Shown here one piece after another: positions 49,601 through 59,100 of a stretch of DNA of 64,000 nucleotides. The DNA comes from Ascoidea rubescens DSM 1968 (taxonomy: Eukaryota > Ascomycota > Saccharomycetes > Ascoideales > Ascoideaceae), in NCBI RefSeq assembly GCF_001661345.1, contig NW_017962915.1:124001-188000 (forward strand), read 5' to 3'. The position numbers and the translations under genes were made by a program. The notes under the pieces were generated by a model. The model was not told where the DNA came from. It was given only the letters and a program-made list of their open reading frames with translations, and made no database searches. The first letter of the stretch is position 1; each line of letters starts with the position of its first letter.

Positions 49601-50741
49601 ATCAAAACCAGTTTTTAGCTCTTTATCATAATATTTTTCAATTATAGTATTTTCATCAATATTTTGTAGTTGATAGGAGTCGACAAAATCTAGACCTAAA
49701 TTAGAAAGAGATTCGTTAACATCATTATTAGAAACAAGATCGTATAAGGACAATTCTTCTGCTACAAAGATTTGCAAATTAGAAGTATCAGTGATATTTT
49801 TTAGAGTGTTATTAGAGCAGATTTTGTTTAAAGCAGTGATATAGATATAGGAGTGTAGAGAATCAGTGGCTGTAAAGGTTTTATATAAATGGATTAACAA
49901 GCTTTCAGAATAGAAATTAAAAAAACTCAAATTAACAAAACTTTCTGAGTTGTTCAATTTTATGATGGATGAGTTTGAATTGAAATCCAGCGATAAGGTT
50001 TCATAATTAATTGATTCGTTATGGTCATATTCTCTAAAGAGATTGAAGAATAAAGCAGGCATTGGAACGAAATTTAGATTTCTAAATAGTAAAGTATAGT
50101 TGTGAGGTTTATATTGAGATTTATTTCTTGAAGAAAGAGACCTGGATAGTGTCTTTCCGATAAAAATAACTTCAAAGGCCTTTCTGATGAAACTGTCTCT
50201 AATTATGGAGCCATATTTGCCGTAATGATGACGATTTAAAGGTATTATCTCAGGAGTATATTTACTGTAGTAGAATAAAGAGGTTTGGTCTATTAGAGCT
50301 TGAGTATCTAGGTCTACAAAGGTCTTTGGAGAGAATTTTATTGATTTAAAGTCATTTTTACCAGTTAATCTTAAGGGACCTCTGAAGACTTTTAGTAGGG
50401 TATTTAAACAGGAGATTTGGTCTGGAGGAGAACCAATTTGATCGTCATCATCATCATTTAAGGAGAGATAGGTTGCAAATCTTGTTTGGATTGAATCGTT
50501 TTCAAAGTCTTTTAAGAACAAGGGAGTTAGTTCTGATCCAGAAATTTGAATACGAATTAAAGAGTGGTCATTTTTGGAGAAATAAGTTGCATGGTCAACA
50601 AAGGAAGGATGAATATTTTGAAGAGTTTTTAATTTTTGTTTCAAGTAGAGATTCAAATCAAAGTCATTTTTGGAATCATTGAGATTGGTTGAGTCATCAG
50701 AATCGTTTAAATCGATTAGATTTTCATCAGGTAGATTTTGC

Positions 50742-50774
<33 letters not shown>

Positions 50775-51526
50775 GATACAGCATTTTGTTTGATCTCTAG
50801 ATCGTTTGCAATGATAAAATCATCTTTAATTGAGTTTATATCGATATGATCCAAGTTAAAGTCAAGATCGGTATCGAAAAGCTGAAGATCTAATTTATCG
50901 ATATCATTTAATTCATCTTCAGATATTCTAAAGAAATCATGTTTTGAGACGGGTGTATCTGAAAGAGGGTTTTTTTTGATAATAATTTTGACGTGGAAGA
51001 TGTTATTATAGAAATCAGAGATTGAATCGATATCTGATATGTGGTCTGGATTGATTAATATTCCCCTGAGAGTTGTTATGTTGTCATGAATTTCATTAAA
51101 AGGAGCGTAGTTCAAATGGTTATCTACAAATAGTAGCTGATAGGGTTTGTTACTGTAATTGAAAGAATTTGACAATTCCTTTGAATATTGGTAGGTTGGG
51201 GATCTTAATAGAGTAAAATGAGAATTTGCTTTATTTTTCTTGCTGAGTTGGTAATAAATCCAATTAAGATCTAATTTGATGTCTTCGTAAATTCGGTTTG
51301 AGGTTTTGAGACCATCTAAATTTGTGTAGTTTTTAGACAAAAAAGGGTTTGAATTCTGGGATGTGTCTTTGTTGTGGAACTGATCTGGCAGAAAAGTGGT
51401 GGATGGACGTTGGCTGAGATCATCCTTGAAGGGGTTGTTTTGAGAAGCTGGCTTTTCAGCAGCAGCAACTGCAGGAACAGTGGGCTCAGAGGCAAGAGTA
51501 GAAGTGTTGTCGATCTCCATTTGCAT
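46691..51526 (-). CDS. UBP2: Ubp2-type ubiquitin-specific protease
   Basis: 1611 residues from ATG 51526 (MQMEIDNTSTL); the longer frame opens at TTG. Ubp2 removes Lys63-linked ubiquitin and works with Rsp5/Rup1 in S. cerevisiae. The catalytic Cys box is GLRNVGNTCYLNSLLQYLF (about residue 850), and the His box AVVIHRGQANYGHYFIFIRD with FRCYNDEQITEV (about 1535-1565) is near the end. The large N-terminal half (zinc-less, with IEEAYEVLTVDFSCDDKTIE) fits Ubp2. Between the boxes lies a very acidic insert with repeated EKTEEKIEEKIKEK (about 1120-1160). A poly-Gln run is coded by CAA repeats. S. cerevisiae Ubp2 has 1272 residues, so this is a long form. Confidence 0.93.
50741..50773 (-). repeat. 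(CAA)n microsatellite coding poly-Gln in UBP2
   Basis: Ten CAA units and one CAG on the minus strand, coding eleven Gln. Confidence 0.95.
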
Positions 51527-51741
51527 TGTGACTATCAAGAGGTGGGCAGCTGGAACAGAGTGGATGCTGGCTTGGTGGACCTGATCTAGCTGGCCTGAGC
51601 AGTGGTGGCAACACAAGGAATTGCAGCTGGCACGAATCAACAGAAGAACAGAGAAGAGCTACTCTGTGCTGAGAATTGGCTGTTGCTGCTTTTGCTGTTT
51701 CTGCTGCCTCTGCTGCCTCTGCTGTTGTGCTCTCGCCTCCT
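51527..51741 (-). promoter_or_regulatory. UBP2 promoter
   Basis: 215 GC-rich bases between UBP2 and the stop codon of the RAD5-type gene. Repeated CTGCTGC-like words occur at 51670-51725. Confidence 0.5.
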
Positions 51742-53542
51742 TCAGTTGTGCGAGTCACGTGCTCTCAGGAAGAGCATCTGTATTTCCTCAACTCTCCGCG
51801 CGCGTCGCTCTTCTTCGCCCGCCCCGACGCTCTCGCCGATGGCCTTCTTCCTCTGCTGGATCTGGAGCATCTTCTCCTCGATGCTGTTTGCCATGATAAA
51901 CCGCACCACCTCCACCTCCTGGAGTTGTCCTATCCGGTGGATTCGATCGATGGCCTGTTCCTCAAGACTGGGCGACCACCAGGGGTCCATCATGAACACC
52001 CTGGAGGCGGCGGTGAGGTTCAAACCCACTCCTCCAGCCTTGAGCGACAACAACAACACTATGATCTGGTTGCAAGCGCCACTCTGGCTACCATTTTCAC
52101 CGCCATGTTTTTCTCCGTCGTCATTAGCACCACATTCACCATCCCCGATAATCGACTTCATTAGTTTGTAGTTTTGGAACTTTTTCAATATGCTTTCTCG
52201 TTGTTCCATGTTTAGCCTTCCATCGAATTTGTACACAACAAGTCGTTTTTCCTTCAAGAGCTCTCTTTCAATGATGTCCAAATAGCTTGAAAATTGCGAG
52301 AACACAACCACCTGTTGTCCATCTTCAAATTTACTTATATTCCTTATCAATTCTTCCACTTTGGGATTTCTGAAATCTCTCCCCTTTAGATTGATGTCCA
52401 ATTTCTCCTCTAGGGTCTTGATCATCTTGTTAATCCTATCTGATCCTGTAAAATTACTTCCGACATTTTTCAAGTCTTCATCGTTAGAGTCTGTTCCTCC
52501 AATTATGCCTTTATCGCAACATATTTGTCTTAATCTTAAAATATGGGTCAAAATGGTTGTGTATCGTTTTAATAACTGTCCAGTTTTCATTCCTTCCAAG
52601 AACGAATTTTCTGCTCGCGCTAGGAAAAATTCATACAATTTTCTATCAAATTCATTAAATTCTAGTTTTTGAATCCGTACTGTTTTCTTTGGCAATTCAA
52701 CTAAAAATTTTCCCTCAGAATTTTTCATGTTTTTTGTCCTTCTTAGTATGATCGGTTCCAAAATCGTCTTAATAGCATCTAACGTTCTTTTGATCTCTTT
52801 ATTTTCAAATGGTAACGTTATAAACGTTTTCCAATACGAAAACCTTGACCATGGTTCAATGTTTAGATATTTAATCAGTGAATACAAGTCATCCAATCGA
52901 TTTATAATCGGCGTGCCTGTTAATATCCATTTTCTTGTTCCATTTAATAAATATGAAGCTTTAGCTGTTTGTGTGGTCCTGTTCCGAATATAATGGCCTT
53001 CATCGATGACGATTCGGAAAAATTTAATTGAAAACAATCCTGATCCTGGAATTTTCGTTATATTGTAATTTTTGATATTTGACTGGATTCTGGAATACTC
53101 ACTTTGCAATGTTCCATAAGTGGTTAGCATTATCAATGGCGGCAATTTTTTTTCATTTGATTCGCTGTGGCATAAATATTGGCATAAATTCCTTTGAGTG
53201 TCATTTCCATAGTAAATGAAACACGAGTACTCTTTATTTGTGTTTGTTGAATTGAATTCGCTTTCCCATTGAGAGAGTAATGACATCGGTACTATGATTA
53301 GTGTTGTTCTATAAGCGTATTTATCCTTAATTGACCGGTCTTTACTCTTGGAATGATAAGATGAATCGATTGGACATGAATGAATTAGAGATAAGGTTGA
53401 TATGGTCTTTCCAAGACCCATTTCATCGGATAGTATTCCACCTTTAACTATTGATTTAATGACTTGTTTTTCCAATGAAAATTCGCCGCTATACATATTT
53501 GCATAAAATTCGTCATTTTCATTATCGTTATCGTTATCGTTA

Positions 53543-53593
<51 letters not shown>

Positions 53594-55332
53594 GCAGTAT
53601 TATTAGCAGTATTATTATCAGTAGTAGTGACGGTGTTAAATGGTGATGGATTGTTTAGAATTGATTTGGTTGAATTTGAAGAATTGAGGTTTCGTTTTGC
53701 TTTTCTTTTTTTCTTTGTTAACCAAGAAGAATCCTTTGGCCATTTAAATTTTTTCCATAATGGGTTTAAAATTTCGTCATTTTGATTAAAAAGAAATGGG
53801 TTTTTGGTTTCTTTTTGATTGTTTTGATTGTTTTGAATTGACAAAGCGTTTATTAAATCAAATTCCTTTTCTCTGTTCAACATCCAGGACAAACCTTGTT
53901 GTTGATATGGTCTTAGATTGATTTTCATTGAGGTTGATGGAGGAGTAGATTGAGGTAGGATGTTGATTAGATTAGAGGCCTGGGTTGATTTGTAAAATTC
54001 TTGTATTTGGTTTAAAGTTAGTTTAGATTGATCCTTTGAGTGATCAATTTCCTGAGATCCCAATATTATTAAATCGTCGTCATCATCATCATCATCATTA
54101 TCTTCTTCTTCTTTATTTTCTTTATTCTTTTCTTTATTCTTTTCTTTTTGATTATGATTATGATTGATTGAAGATATTGTGTTATCATAAGGGTTTAAAT
54201 TTAGTTTTTTAAATAAATTTGATAAAGAATCTTGACGGTATTTTAAAATGTATTCCGATTCCGATTCATTCAAATGATCATTAAAGTGATCATTTGAATT
54301 TGAATTTGAATTTAAATTGGAAATATTTTTATTAAGATTATTAAAATTATTAGAATTATTAAAAGTTTTATGAGTAAAATTGAATAGATTTGAAGTTAAA
54401 TAACAATCTAGTTGAATGAAAAAGGAATCACCTATTGATAATTTAACATTTTCATTATAAGTGACATAAGCATCAAAAGAGCATATGTCTAAATCTAGTA
54501 GAGGAGCGATGATTGAGGAAATCGTTTCGGGAATTCTGCCGATTTCTTTTGTTTTGGTTAGATCAAGTGGATTTGAATCATTTGGTAAAACTAATTTAAC
54601 AGAAGCAGGAGAATTGAAAGAAGTTTTTTGTTTTTTTTTGAATCTGTTGTTTTTGTTGTTACTGCTGTTCTTATTCTTTGAATTAATAATTGGTGGTCTT
54701 GATTTAATGACTAGTAAATTGGTTCCGTAGGATAGGTTCGAGTAATAAGATCTTGATGCCCAAGCGGTTGTTAATAAAGAACCGATGTATCTTTTCCAAG
54801 CGTAATTGTTATTGAAATTATTATTAATATTGGGATTATTAGAAAGTAAAGAGTCTTGAGAGGCCTGCTTTAGTTGAGAAGAAAAAATGGAATCTAATTG
54901 GGAAAGTGAATTTGTATTTGAATTTAAATTTGAGTTTGGAGATAAATAGTTTTGATGGCTCACAATGGAGGAGTGCTTTCTCTTTCTGTGATTTGCAGGC
55001 AAAGCAGATGAATCAGTGTGGTTTATTTCATTGTCAATCAGCTCGAGAGACGTCTTGTTTGCATCGTATTTTTCATTGAAGATTACATGCTGAAGATAAA
55101 AGGATGTAGCATGCTCTATGTTATTGGGATCATGTTTGAATCTTTTGTAGAGAAAGGTCAAAGAGGTCGCGTCGTTCTCCAAGGTAGGGCAGATTGAGGT
55201 TACCTGGGACTGGAACAAATTGAAGTCGTCCTCCGAGTCGCTGTCGCTCTCCTGGCAACAAATGTTGGCAGCATTGCTGGCGCTATCTTGAGAGGCAGAA
55301 GCAGCAACAAGAGCAGACAATCTCTGGTCCAT
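51742..55332 (-). CDS. RAD5: Rad5-type SNF2 ATPase lacking the RING finger
   Basis: 1196 residues from ATG 55332 (MDQRLSALVAASAS). Rad5 helps cells pass replication blocks as a DNA translocase and as the E3 ligase that polyubiquitinates PCNA. A HIRAN domain (about 240-320) shows GRIPETISSIIAPLL and LSIGDSFFIQLDCYL as in Rad5. Helicase motifs: GGILSDEMGLGKTISTLSLI, IVIDEGHYIRN, ILTGTPIINRLDDLYSL, then VVFSQFSSYLDIIE, LLSLKAGGVGLNLT, DPWWSPSLEEQAIDRIHRIG and the Rad5-type end RRVEEIQMLF. In Rad5 a C3HC4 RING sits between the Cys pair in LRLRQICC and VVFSQF. Here only about 70 residues without any Cys/His pattern lie there, in one uninterrupted frame. Poly-Asn and Asp runs lie before the helicase. 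Confidence 0.93.
51756..51761. promoter_or_regulatory. CACGTG element upstream of UBP2, inside RAD5-type coding end
   Basis: AGTCACGTGC, about 230 bases before the UBP2 ATG. It lies within the last codons of the RAD5-type gene. Confidence 0.4.
53545..53593 (-). repeat. (AAT)n microsatellite coding poly-Asn in the RAD5-type gene
   Basis: About 16 AAT units on the minus strand, followed by GATAAC repeats coding Asp-Asn. Confidence 0.95.
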
Positions 55333-55914
55333 GGCAGCAATGGCACTTTGAGCTTTGGCGATGTGAAGGACCTTTCGCCAACAGCTGCATCGGAAAAACC
55401 AAACAAGCGGTGCGCCCTCGGCAGGACCGTGTATCACATGTGAGATTGCTGGTAATGCCGGCTCATATCCGCCCGCGCGGGCACTTCCTTTGAGCAGCGG
55501 AGGGAGCGAGCGTGCTTCCTTTGGGCCGAGCGGCGCAACACGAGCGTGCGGCCTGAGGTGCAGAGAAGAAAGCCCCCGCATCGCAGACGCACCTCCAAGC
55601 ATGTGCCTGCGGTTTGTGCTGCGTGTGCTCCAGGTGGGAGCGACCCTGGGTCCAGTGCTGCGGCGTGCCCCAGCGGGAGTACTGTGCCGGAGAGGAAGAC
55701 CCACAAGACCCAGCGAGAACAGTGGGAGGAGAGTACTGTCGACAAAACAGCCCAGGACCATATAAAATGCCAGCTTTTCCAATGTTTTTCTCCAGCTTTT
55801 TCGATTTCCTCTCGACTCCATCTCTACTCCATCTCGACTTTATCACATTCACCTGAATTTTCCCTTTCTCTTCCTCTTTCTTCGTCACAAGCTATTCTTT
55901 GCCTATCTCTCGCC
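55333..55914. promoter_or_regulatory. Divergent RAD5/CAT2 promoter with GC-rich island
   Basis: 582 bases. From about 55390 to 55740 G+C is near 60 percent by eye, with CpG words (CCGCCCGCGCGGGC at 55469-55482, GCGAGCG, GAGCGGCGC). Three overlapping frames stay open only because stop codons are rare in such sequence. TATAAAA at 55761 probably serves CAT2. The last 150 bases before CAT2 are pyrimidine-rich. Confidence 0.6.
55761..55767 (+). promoter_or_regulatory. TATA box candidate for CAT2
   Basis: TATAAAA, 154 bases before ATG 55915. Confidence 0.55.
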
Positions 55915-57930
55915 ATGATCTCCCACAACTGCATCCGCGCTACTTCTTCCAAGCTCTTGTATAAGAGCTTTGCTTCTTCTTGCCCCTCGTCTATCTTGCG
56001 CTCTGGTGCCATAAAATACAACGCTTTCAACAACAAAATGGCCTTTTCCACCTCCTTGGCCAATAAAAAGGGCGATATGTTGTCTTACTTTGACAAAATG
56101 CCACAGTTACCTGTCCCTGATTTGAACGATTCCGCTGCTTTGTATTTGCAATCAATCAAACCTTTGGTCTCCTCTGAAGAACACTACAAGTCAATTGAAT
56201 CAAAACTAAAAGACTTTATCAAGCCAAATGGCCAAGGTCAAATCTTGCAAAAGAGACTAGAAGACAAATCAGCCGATCCAAAAACACAAAACTGGCTATC
56301 TGAATGGTGGGACAATGATGCCTATTTAGCCTACAGAGATCCTGTTATCCCTTATGTTTCCTATTTCTTTTCTCACGCTGAAAATGTTTTGCCTGCTTTC
56401 CTTGAGAAAAACCAGTTGAAAAAGGCCTCGCTATTAATCTCCTCCATCATAGATTTCAAAGAACAAGTCGACAACGAAACCTTGCCCCCAGAATTAATCA
56501 GAGGCCAGTTTGCCTTCTGCATGGCAAGTTTCAAATTCATGTTCAACAATTGTAGAATTCCTGAAAAACCAAGCGACACCACTGCTGTTTACGATCCTTT
56601 GGACTTGAAAAATCAATTTTTGATTGTCATTAAAAACAACCGTTTTTACAAATTATACCACCATGACAAAAATAACAAAAAATTATCAAACTTGCAAATC
56701 TTAAACCAATTGAACCAAATTTACTTTGACGCAACTTCCAAAAGCAACGGCATAAAACAAAAATCAATCGGCTCTCTAACCACTCTTGATAGAGACTCTT
56801 GGACTGATGCTTACAAAGAATTGAAAAACTACACTCCTGTCAATAACAACTCCCTTGAAGAAATCCACAAATCTTCTTTTGTTCTATGTCTCGATGACTA
56901 CTCTCCATTATCCTTGGAAGAAAGATCAAGATACGCATGGCACGGTGATGGAAGAAACAGATTCTTTGATAAACCTCTTCAATTCTTTGTTGCCTCAAAT
57001 GGTCAATCCGGTTTCTTGGGTGAACATTCAAAGATGGATGGTACCCCAACCCTACAATTGAACAACTATATTGGCGATCAATTCAAAAAAATCTCCCAAA
57101 ATGCAATTGACCCATTCAACCCATCAACTCAAGATTCTTCTCTCGATTCTTTAATTCAACAACCAACTGAATTAAAATTCGACATCTCTCCCTCAATCGC
57201 TTCTCAAATTGATTCTGCTGAAAAGAGTTTTGATGCCTTGCTAGGCAACCACGACTTGAAAGTCTGGAGATACCCAGGCTACGGTAAATCTCTTATCAAA
57301 AAATTCAAATCTTCACCTGACGCCTTTGTCCAAATGTTAATACAATTAGCTTACTACAAATACACTGGCGAAGTTAAACCAACATATGAATCTGCTTCAA
57401 CCAGAAAATACAAATGGGGCAGAACTGAAACTAATAGAACCGTTAGTGAAGCCTCCAAAAAATTTGTTGAAACTTGGTGCAATAAACAATCTTTTGTTTC
57501 CAATAAAGATAAAGCTGCTGCCTTCTATGATGCAATCAATTCTCAAAATTCATACATCAAATTGGCCTCAGATGGTTTAGGTTGTGACCGTCATATTTAT
57601 GGTTTGAAAAAAAGCATCTTGCCAGGTGAAGAACCTCATCAATTTCTTAAAGACCAAATGACTTCATACTCCTCTTCTTGGTTCCTTTCAACTTCTCAAT
57701 TATCTTCTGAATATTTCAATGGTTATGGCTGGAGTCAAGTTCATGACTTGGGTTTCGGTTTGGCTTATATGATCAACAATGAGTGGTTGAATATCAACAT
57801 TGTTTGCAAAAAGGATAACCCAACCGGCTTGAATGTTCAACACATGTACTATTACTTAACTCTTGCTGCTGATGAATTAAAACAAGTTTTAACTGAAGTT
57901 AATGCTGAACCTGTTAAACCAAAATTATAA
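55915..57930 (+). CDS. CAT2: Cat2-type carnitine O-acetyltransferase
   Basis: 671 residues from ATG 55915; the frame continues upstream only into the GC-rich promoter. It moves acetyl groups between CoA and carnitine for export from peroxisomes and mitochondria. The N-terminus (1-48) is basic, Ser-rich and without acids, a mitochondrial presequence. The enzyme starts at PQLPVPDLNDSAALYLQSI. Other motifs: DPVIPYVSYFFSHAEN, HKSSFVLCLDDYSP, WHGDGRNRFFDKPLQFFVA, the catalytic His in GEHSKMDGTPT, ASTRKYKWGRTETNRTVSEA, TSQLSSEYFNGYGWSQVHDL. The C-terminus is PKL, a weak variant of the peroxisomal signal; S. cerevisiae Cat2 ends AKL. An internal Met (residue 43, MAFSTS) could start a peroxisomal form. 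I found no in-frame CTG codon. Confidence 0.97.
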   Translation: MISHNCIRATSSKLLYKSFASSCPSSILRSGAIKYNAFNNKMAFSTSLANKKGDMLSYFDKMPQLPVPDLNDSAALYLQSIKPLVSSEEHYKSIESKLKDFIKPNGQGQILQKRLEDKSADPKTQNWLSEWWDNDAYLAYRDPVIPYVSYFFSHAENVLPAFLEKNQLKKASLLISSIIDFKEQVDNETLPPELIRGQFAFCMASFKFMFNNCRIPEKPSDTTAVYDPLDLKNQFLIVIKNNRFYKLYHHDKNNKKLSNLQILNQLNQIYFDATSKSNGIKQKSIGSLTTLDRDSWTDAYKELKNYTPVNNNSLEEIHKSSFVLCLDDYSPLSLEERSRYAWHGDGRNRFFDKPLQFFVASNGQSGFLGEHSKMDGTPTLQLNNYIGDQFKKISQNAIDPFNPSTQDSSLDSLIQQPTELKFDISPSIASQIDSAEKSFDALLGNHDLKVWRYPGYGKSLIKKFKSSPDAFVQMLIQLAYYKYTGEVKPTYESASTRKYKWGRTETNRTVSEASKKFVETWCNKQSFVSNKDKAAAFYDAINSQNSYIKLASDGLGCDRHIYGLKKSILPGEEPHQFLKDQMTSYSSSWFLSTSQLSSEYFNGYGWSQVHDLGFGLAYMINNEWLNINIVCKKDNPTGLNVQHMYYYLTLAADELKQVLTEVNAEPVKPKL

Positions 57931-58074
57931 TTTAATGACTTTTTATATTTGACATTCTTATTGATTTCAATTGTTATCATTCCTATCAATACCTCCTATC
58001 AATATCTCCTATCAATATTATATAAATTTTTTTTTATTGATATAATTACTAAATAACTATATTCTACCTTTTAT

Positions 58075-58086
58075 TTATTTATTGAT

Positions 58087-58133
<47 letters not shown>

Positions 58134-58136
58134 TTT
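58075..58136 (+). repeat. (TTTA)n microsatellite downstream of CAT2
   Basis: About fourteen TTTA units followed by TTAA repeats, in the convergent gap to VPS71. Confidence 0.95.
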
Positions 58137-58184
58137 TTTTAATTTAATTTAATTTAATTTATTATCTTGTTTCATTTTATTTTT

Positions 58185-58925
58185 TTAATAGTTAGAACAT
58201 CGGGTTTCATTATGAACATCATAACATTTTACCGAACAATATCTTGAATTGCATTTCACACATTTCGTCATGGCACTGCTTCCACAAATGGAGCACAATT
58301 TTTTACCTGGCAAATTGTAGAAATTTCTTTTAGGATAAATCGACGAATTTTTCTCATCAAATAATAATTTTTTGATTTCAGGACTGTCTTCTTCATCAAT
58401 ATAATTACTCAACGTCTTTCTTGAACTTAGGATTTTTCTTGTATTGGCTGTCAACCCCTGCCTTACTTTCTTAGTTTGATATTGATCTTGATTTTTAACT
58501 TGATTGGAATATGACATTAAATCAAAATTCGGATATGATGATTTATTAAAATTTTTAAACGAAATATTCAATCCGGATTTGGGTAGCTCAAGCTTGAATG
58601 ATGATTCGTTATAATTCTCTTTATTTAATTCTTGAAGTCTCTTATTTGACTGTCTTTCCTCAATTAAATTTTCAAACTCGTTATAATTCACTTCCTCATT
58701 TTTGTTCTCATTATTGTTGTCAATTCCACTTAGAATTTTTTCATTTTCATTTTCATTTTGGAGTTGTAAATTCTGAAGATTATAAGCGCCAGGCTTAAAT
58801 CTCTTTCGACTATTACTGGTTGAAAATTTTTTATATCGATGGCTACTAGTGTATTTTAGATTTATAGAAGACGAAAAGTAAATATTTGGATCCGATCCTC
58901 TACTTATTTCCTCAACAAATGGCAT
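58185..58925 (-). CDS. VPS71: Vps71/Swc6-type HIT zinc-finger protein
   Basis: 246 residues from ATG 58925. Vps71 is a subunit of the SWR1 remodeller that loads histone H2A.Z. The C-terminal 35 residues form a HIT-type zinc finger: CSICGSSAMTKCVKCNSRYC, SVKCYDVHNETRC, with the ending ETRCSNY like ZNHIT1/Vps71 (ETRCLKW). The family places this finger at the C-terminus, as here. The rest is Asn/Glu-rich, with QGLTANTRKILSSRKTLSNY (about 150-170) as a possible conserved block. Other HIT proteins (Hit1, Bcd1) have the finger at the N-terminus, which argues against them. Confidence 0.82.
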   Translation of the reverse strand: MPFVEEISRGSDPNIYFSSSINLKYTSSHRYKKFSTSNSRKRFKPGAYNLQNLQLQNENENEKILSGIDNNNENKNEEVNYNEFENLIEERQSNKRLQELNKENYNESSFKLELPKSGLNISFKNFNKSSYPNFDLMSYSNQVKNQDQYQTKKVRQGLTANTRKILSSRKTLSNYIDEEDSPEIKKLLFDEKNSSIYPKRNFYNLPGKKLCSICGSSAMTKCVKCNSRYCSVKCYDVHNETRCSNY

Positions 58926-59100
58926 TAATAAATGTAGTTTTGCCTCAACAATAAACCAAATACTATATGGCTAATAAAGCTATGTGGAAAGAAAGCAAAG
59001 TTAAGCTAAGACCTATAAAATCAGAAAAAAACATATATTTGATCCCCTCAACGGGATTCGAACCACACTTCTTCAAAACTGAATCTGAGCTTTTTCAGCA

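Noticed and set aside
55333-55914. N-terminal extensions of CAT2 (123 codons) and the RAD5-type protein (163 codons) into the shared promoter
   Set aside because: Both depend on reading the GC-rich island. CAT2 has a good presequence at the later ATG and the RAD5-type frame has ATG 55332 after low-complexity non-homologous sequence.
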